Source: Archegozetes longisetosus
Taxonomy: Eukaryota; Arthropoda; Arachnida; Sarcoptiformes; Trhypochthoniidae
Length of the DNA: 64,000 nt
Assembly: GCA_018873245.2 (NCBI GenBank)
Contig: JAEMBT020000001.1
Span: 8,334,220-8,398,219 of the forward strand
Direction of reading: 5' to 3'
A model generated the notes under the pieces. That model had not been told where the DNA came from, made no database searches, and worked only from the letters and a program-made list of their open reading frames with translations. Positions within the stretch are counted from its first letter, which is position 1. Every line of letters starts with the position of its first letter. Below, piece by piece: positions 60,750-64,000 of the stretch. A program made the position numbers and the translations under genes.

Positions 60750-62096
60750 TAGTTCTCAAATGAAAGTTTTTCTTTTTAAAAGAAGAGATATTCAATAAAG
60801 TTTTTGGTGTACGTGTGAATACATTCCTAGAGTACAAAACAAACAGAATTTGATTGACTATAAGTTTATGTTTTTCTACAATCAAGTTAATCGAAATATA
60901 GGACAATTTCACGAATTTTAACTTTAAATAAATCTAATTTCATAGAAGTTATTCTCATACATGAGGTTAGCCTTAATTAAGTAATGTTTAAGCAAAAATA
61001 ATTAAATGTTAATAAATAAATAAATGAGAACTGACTTAACGAAATCAAAATTAAAATTATTTTATTTGTAATAATAAAGTGTCAAAATATTCTTCAATCA
61101 ATTTTAGTTATTAACTATGAACTGTTTATTTTCTTGATCTTAGGCTGAAAATATTTGGTCAATGTTAGAGTTGATGACAATTAATTTAAAATATTTCTAT
61201 TAATCATAAGTAGATCAGAGGTTCTTGTTACGAAATTCAAGAGAAAAATAGGTTCAAAAATGTTTGCATTCAATTGACCAGACTATAAATATTTGTGATT
61301 CATTTTCATCTGAAAATTTAGAAAACTTTTAGCCAAACACTTTTTGATAAATAGTTTGAATTTAATAATTTTGATAAAAAATTTAATTGAAGAGAGAATC
61401 AGATAGTAATTCAACAATAAGTTTTGTTTTGCATTAGTAGATCAAAAACCTGATATTCAAAGGATCTTTCAAAAGATTTGACTATTCTGAAAAAATATCT
61501 AGAAAAGCGAAAGTTTTATCTTTTGAATAATGATTTTATTTCTGAATTTTACAAATGTTTATACAGAAAATCTTACACTAGTGGGCAGTCAATTCATACT
61601 TTATGGACACTATTTGTCATATTGTTTCTAAATAACATCTAAACCATTCAACTTTATTAAACTCAAATTTTAAAAATTCTCATTCTTCGAAATATTCATT
61701 TACTGATACTTAGAACTTATTTTTCAAATACTTTTGGCATTTTCGATATACAATAGAAATGAAGTTCTTTTCAGAAAAAGACACCAATATCTATTATATG
61801 ATATCGATTTCCATAAAGTATATATCATAAGTATTTGTCACGTAAAAAGCTATCAAATACGAAAACCCATTGAACACAACCGTTTATATTGAGCTCAAGA
61901 TTGATAGCATTCATAGCATTTGAGAGTCTATAAGAGAAAGTTAGTCTAAATGACCACAAAATCTGGTCGAGTTTATCGCTTTCGAAATTATCATTTTTAT
62001 GGCAAGAACCTAAATATTAAATGAGATCTAGACAAATTCTTTTCATAAAAGCTAAAATATTTTTTGCGTAGATTTTAGAAAAAGATTTGCGAAGCA

Positions 62097-62605
62097 TAGT
62101 GTGTATACTTAAGATCTCCAAGATTTTTTATTCAAATAAAAACACATGGCTGTGAATTAAAACTAAGTATGTAAATAAATATACTGCTGAGAAATTTTCT
62201 TAGCTCATACTCGGAGTGATGACATGCAACCATGCAACCTTTTTACAAAATAGAGAAAAAGTGATAGCCAGAGAAATCTTGGAAATTCTGATATTAGTAA
62301 AAATTTCATATATAAGGGCCGAACTGATCAAAGTGAAGTAATATAAAAGGGTCAGCTGTCAATTACATCTTAGACAAGCATATTTTGTTTATACATAACA
62401 TTTTATGCTTTTGTCAGTATGACCATCGATCTGATTTTGACGAGTGTTATTTACTAAGATTAGATCTTTTTTGCTTCTTATAAGATATTTTTAATTATTC
62501 ACGATTAATTATTTGAATGGCAACGAAAAATTGCTAGGTGGTAGCCTCAGTCTCCTGACTTTATAAAGTAAAGATCCTCAAGTTCTCAAGTATGCACTCT
62601 ATATT
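62097..62605. mobile_element. Copy B-specific insertion of about 510 bp
   Basis: Copy A runs straight from gtaaagtatttattgtg to tatttaaaaagaag. Copy B has extra DNA here. It includes TATAAAAGG at 62343-62351 followed about 30 bp later by an initiator-like ATCTTAG, and a 12-codon frame. Ends of the insertion show no clear inverted repeats, so the class is unknown. Confidence 0.5.
62343..62351 (+). promoter_or_regulatory. TATA-box-like motif
   Basis: TATAAAAGG inside the copy B-specific insertion, less AT-plain than most TATA look-alikes in this window. No gene clearly follows, so it may be a transposon promoter relic or chance. Confidence 0.2.
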
Positions 62606-62816
62606 GATTGTGTATTTTAAAAGGAAGTTCAGTCAACAATTTTTCAGTTATATATTTGAAATCAATTTTTGTCATATCTAAAAATCAAATTTCATTTCTT
62701 CCAGAACACTTACTTTTCAGCTTTAATTCGATGATTGAATGCAAATCAAATCATTCAAATTGTAGTCAATATTGAAGACAAGTATAGAGTAGAACAGAGT
62801 GTCAATTAAGCTAAAA

Positions 62817-62861
62817 ATGGATTTATCAACTAAGTTAACCCTCCTGCTTAGTCTCTACTAA
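62817..62861 (+). pseudogene. Disabled copy B version of the candidate signal-peptide exon
   Basis: The start and first 14 codons match copy A (MDLSTKLTLLLSLY). A one-base loss then creates TAA. A 374-bp foldback MITE sits 34 bp further on, inside the region that is coding in copy A. The 5' side with its CCAG acceptor is preserved. Confidence 0.35.
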
Positions 62862-62894
62862 ATTGCAAGTCTTAATCATATTTTGGTCAAATTA

Positions 62895-63268
62895 CCAGGT
62901 CGTTCAGAAAGTTTTAAAGTGCAAGAGTCTTATCAAAGAAAAATTGATCTCGAGTCGGTCATTGAATTAGTTATTATTTCAAACCTAAAACCTATTATTT
63001 TCATCAAAGTCGAATTAATAGTTTTTATTTTTTAACAATTTAAACTTCGACTCAACATAACTTTCCAAATATTTTAATGGATTTCAGTCAAATATTCGGA
63101 AAATTGTTGAGTCGTAGGGTTTAAATTATCAAAAATAAAACCTATTAATTCGACTTTGATGAAAATAATAGGTTTTAGGTTTGAAATAATAACTAATTCA
63201 ATGACCGACTCGAGATCAATTTTTCTTCGATAAGACGCTTGCACTTTAAAACTTTCTGAACGACCTGG
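62895..63268. mobile_element. Mariner-like foldback MITE (374 bp), almost a full palindrome
   Basis: Arms of about 175 bp start CCAGGTCGTTCAGAAAGTTT at both ends and leave only about 25 nt of loop. TA duplications lie at 62893-62894 and 63269-63270. Copy A has the empty site (ggtcaaactattagattatg near 14345). The arms are very alike, so the insertion is young and later than the gene duplication. Confidence 0.92.
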
Positions 63269-63927
63269 TATCAGATTATGAGATAAACCAAAACCAAACT
63301 CAAGGTTAAGGTTAGGTTTGTATAGTTATATAATATAAACTTAATTAATTATTTGTAGCTATCAAACTTTGTCTTAATTGAATCATAAATGTTTCAAAAA
63401 TTCATTTATAGACTTATTGCGTGCACTTTTCTTGTGTCCACATATTTTGCCTCATTTTCAGTTGAACTTTGGGAAAAAGTTTCACTGATTTTCAGTCAGT
63501 AATTATTTGATCTGATTTGCACTAATTACCTGACACTCTTTCACTTTATTTCACTTTATTTAGAGGACTCGGAGGACATCACTTTTATCAAGATTTTGCT
63601 TCAGTTTTGCACAATTTTGAACTATAATTATGTTCATTAATTAGAGTAATTGCTAATCATTAGAAGCTCTTAATTAGAGTAAAAATGTTTTGTTCTAATG
63701 ACTCACTAAAGAGAGTTTTATTGATTTGAATGTTTTATAATTACACGCTTTTTATAATAAAATTATGCTTTTCTCGATTGTAGGCCTGCATTCATTTAAG
63801 ATTAAACAAAAAAGTTGATTCTACTTAAAAGTGTTGTAACGAATTTTTGATTTATTCATTGGAGACACATTTAGTCAAACGTTAGGCAAAATATAATTTC
63901 GACATATCCTCTATAAAGTACAAATAA

Positions 63928-64000
63928 CAGTAAAACTCGTTTATAACAAACAGGTGTGTGCCGCAATAAGTATTCGTTGTAACTGAGGCTCGTTATGAAT
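63928..64000. mobile_element. Start of a pogo/Tigger-like terminal repeat at the window edge
   Basis: CAGTAAAACTCGTTTATAAC followed by aaacaggtgtgtgccgcaat resembles the cagtgnaacctcgntataac ends of pogo/Tigger elements. Homology with copy A stops exactly here. The rest lies outside the window. Confidence 0.5.

Larger units (their letters stand above)
48120..63927. repeat. Segmental duplication, copy B
   Basis: Direct-orientation counterpart of 1-15030, longer because it has gained several DNA transposons. The homologous gene continues left to 47884 (M4 exon). The right limit is hidden by an element that begins at 63928. Confidence 0.95.

Overview
This is AT-rich eukaryotic nuclear DNA with short exons, GT-AG introns and many small DNA transposons. 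It looks like an arthropod, most likely a mite. Three things point that way: an invertebrate-type Cys-loop anion channel, a broken gene joining RCC1 repeats to a PEK/GCN2-like kinase (an architecture I recall from oribatid mites, by memory only), and abundant mariner/Tc1, hAT, Tc5 and foldback elements. No bacterial operons, rRNA, confident tRNA genes or CRISPR arrays are visible.

The main structure is a same-orientation duplication. Bases 1 to about 15,030 match 48,120 to about 63,927. Each copy holds a minus-strand Cys-loop ligand-gated anion channel gene. In copy A six exons lie between 8862 and 1910, and the final (M4) exon falls just before base 1. In copy B seven exons run from 56573 to 47884 and include the M4 exon and stop codon. 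Exon lengths, phases and splice sites agree between copies, except for a frame-preserving 3-nt shift of one acceptor. The first (signal peptide) exon was not securely found in either copy.

The copies differ mainly by young insertions with TA target duplications. Copy A carries a 413-bp mariner derivative (113-525), a TIR element (about 4122-4750) and a DDE-transposase fragment (11421-11991). Copy B carries the same 413-bp mariner derivative at a different site and in the opposite orientation (52074-52486), plus elements at 54842-55299, about 56003-56376, 56987-57304, 60186-60749, about 62097-62605, 62895-63268 and one starting at 63928. Against this background a few non-exonic islands are almost unchanged: 12041-12179, 10516-10615, 14192-14293, and a plus-strand 55-codon ORF at 1530-1697.

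The spacer (15-47.9 kb) is gene-poor. It holds a GC-rich tRNA-derived SINE with an 11-bp target duplication (16432-16712), a Tc1-like remnant (23 kb), two degenerate leucine-rich fragments (26.7 and 43.6 kb) and two adjacent minus-strand RCC1-kinase pseudogenes (32.6-36.6 kb), one interrupted by a hAT-type MITE with a perfect 8-bp target duplication. It also holds long foldback elements (37.8-38.7, 39.5-40.1 and 46.4-47.1 kb) and a decayed Tc5-like transposase (41.2-42.8 kb).
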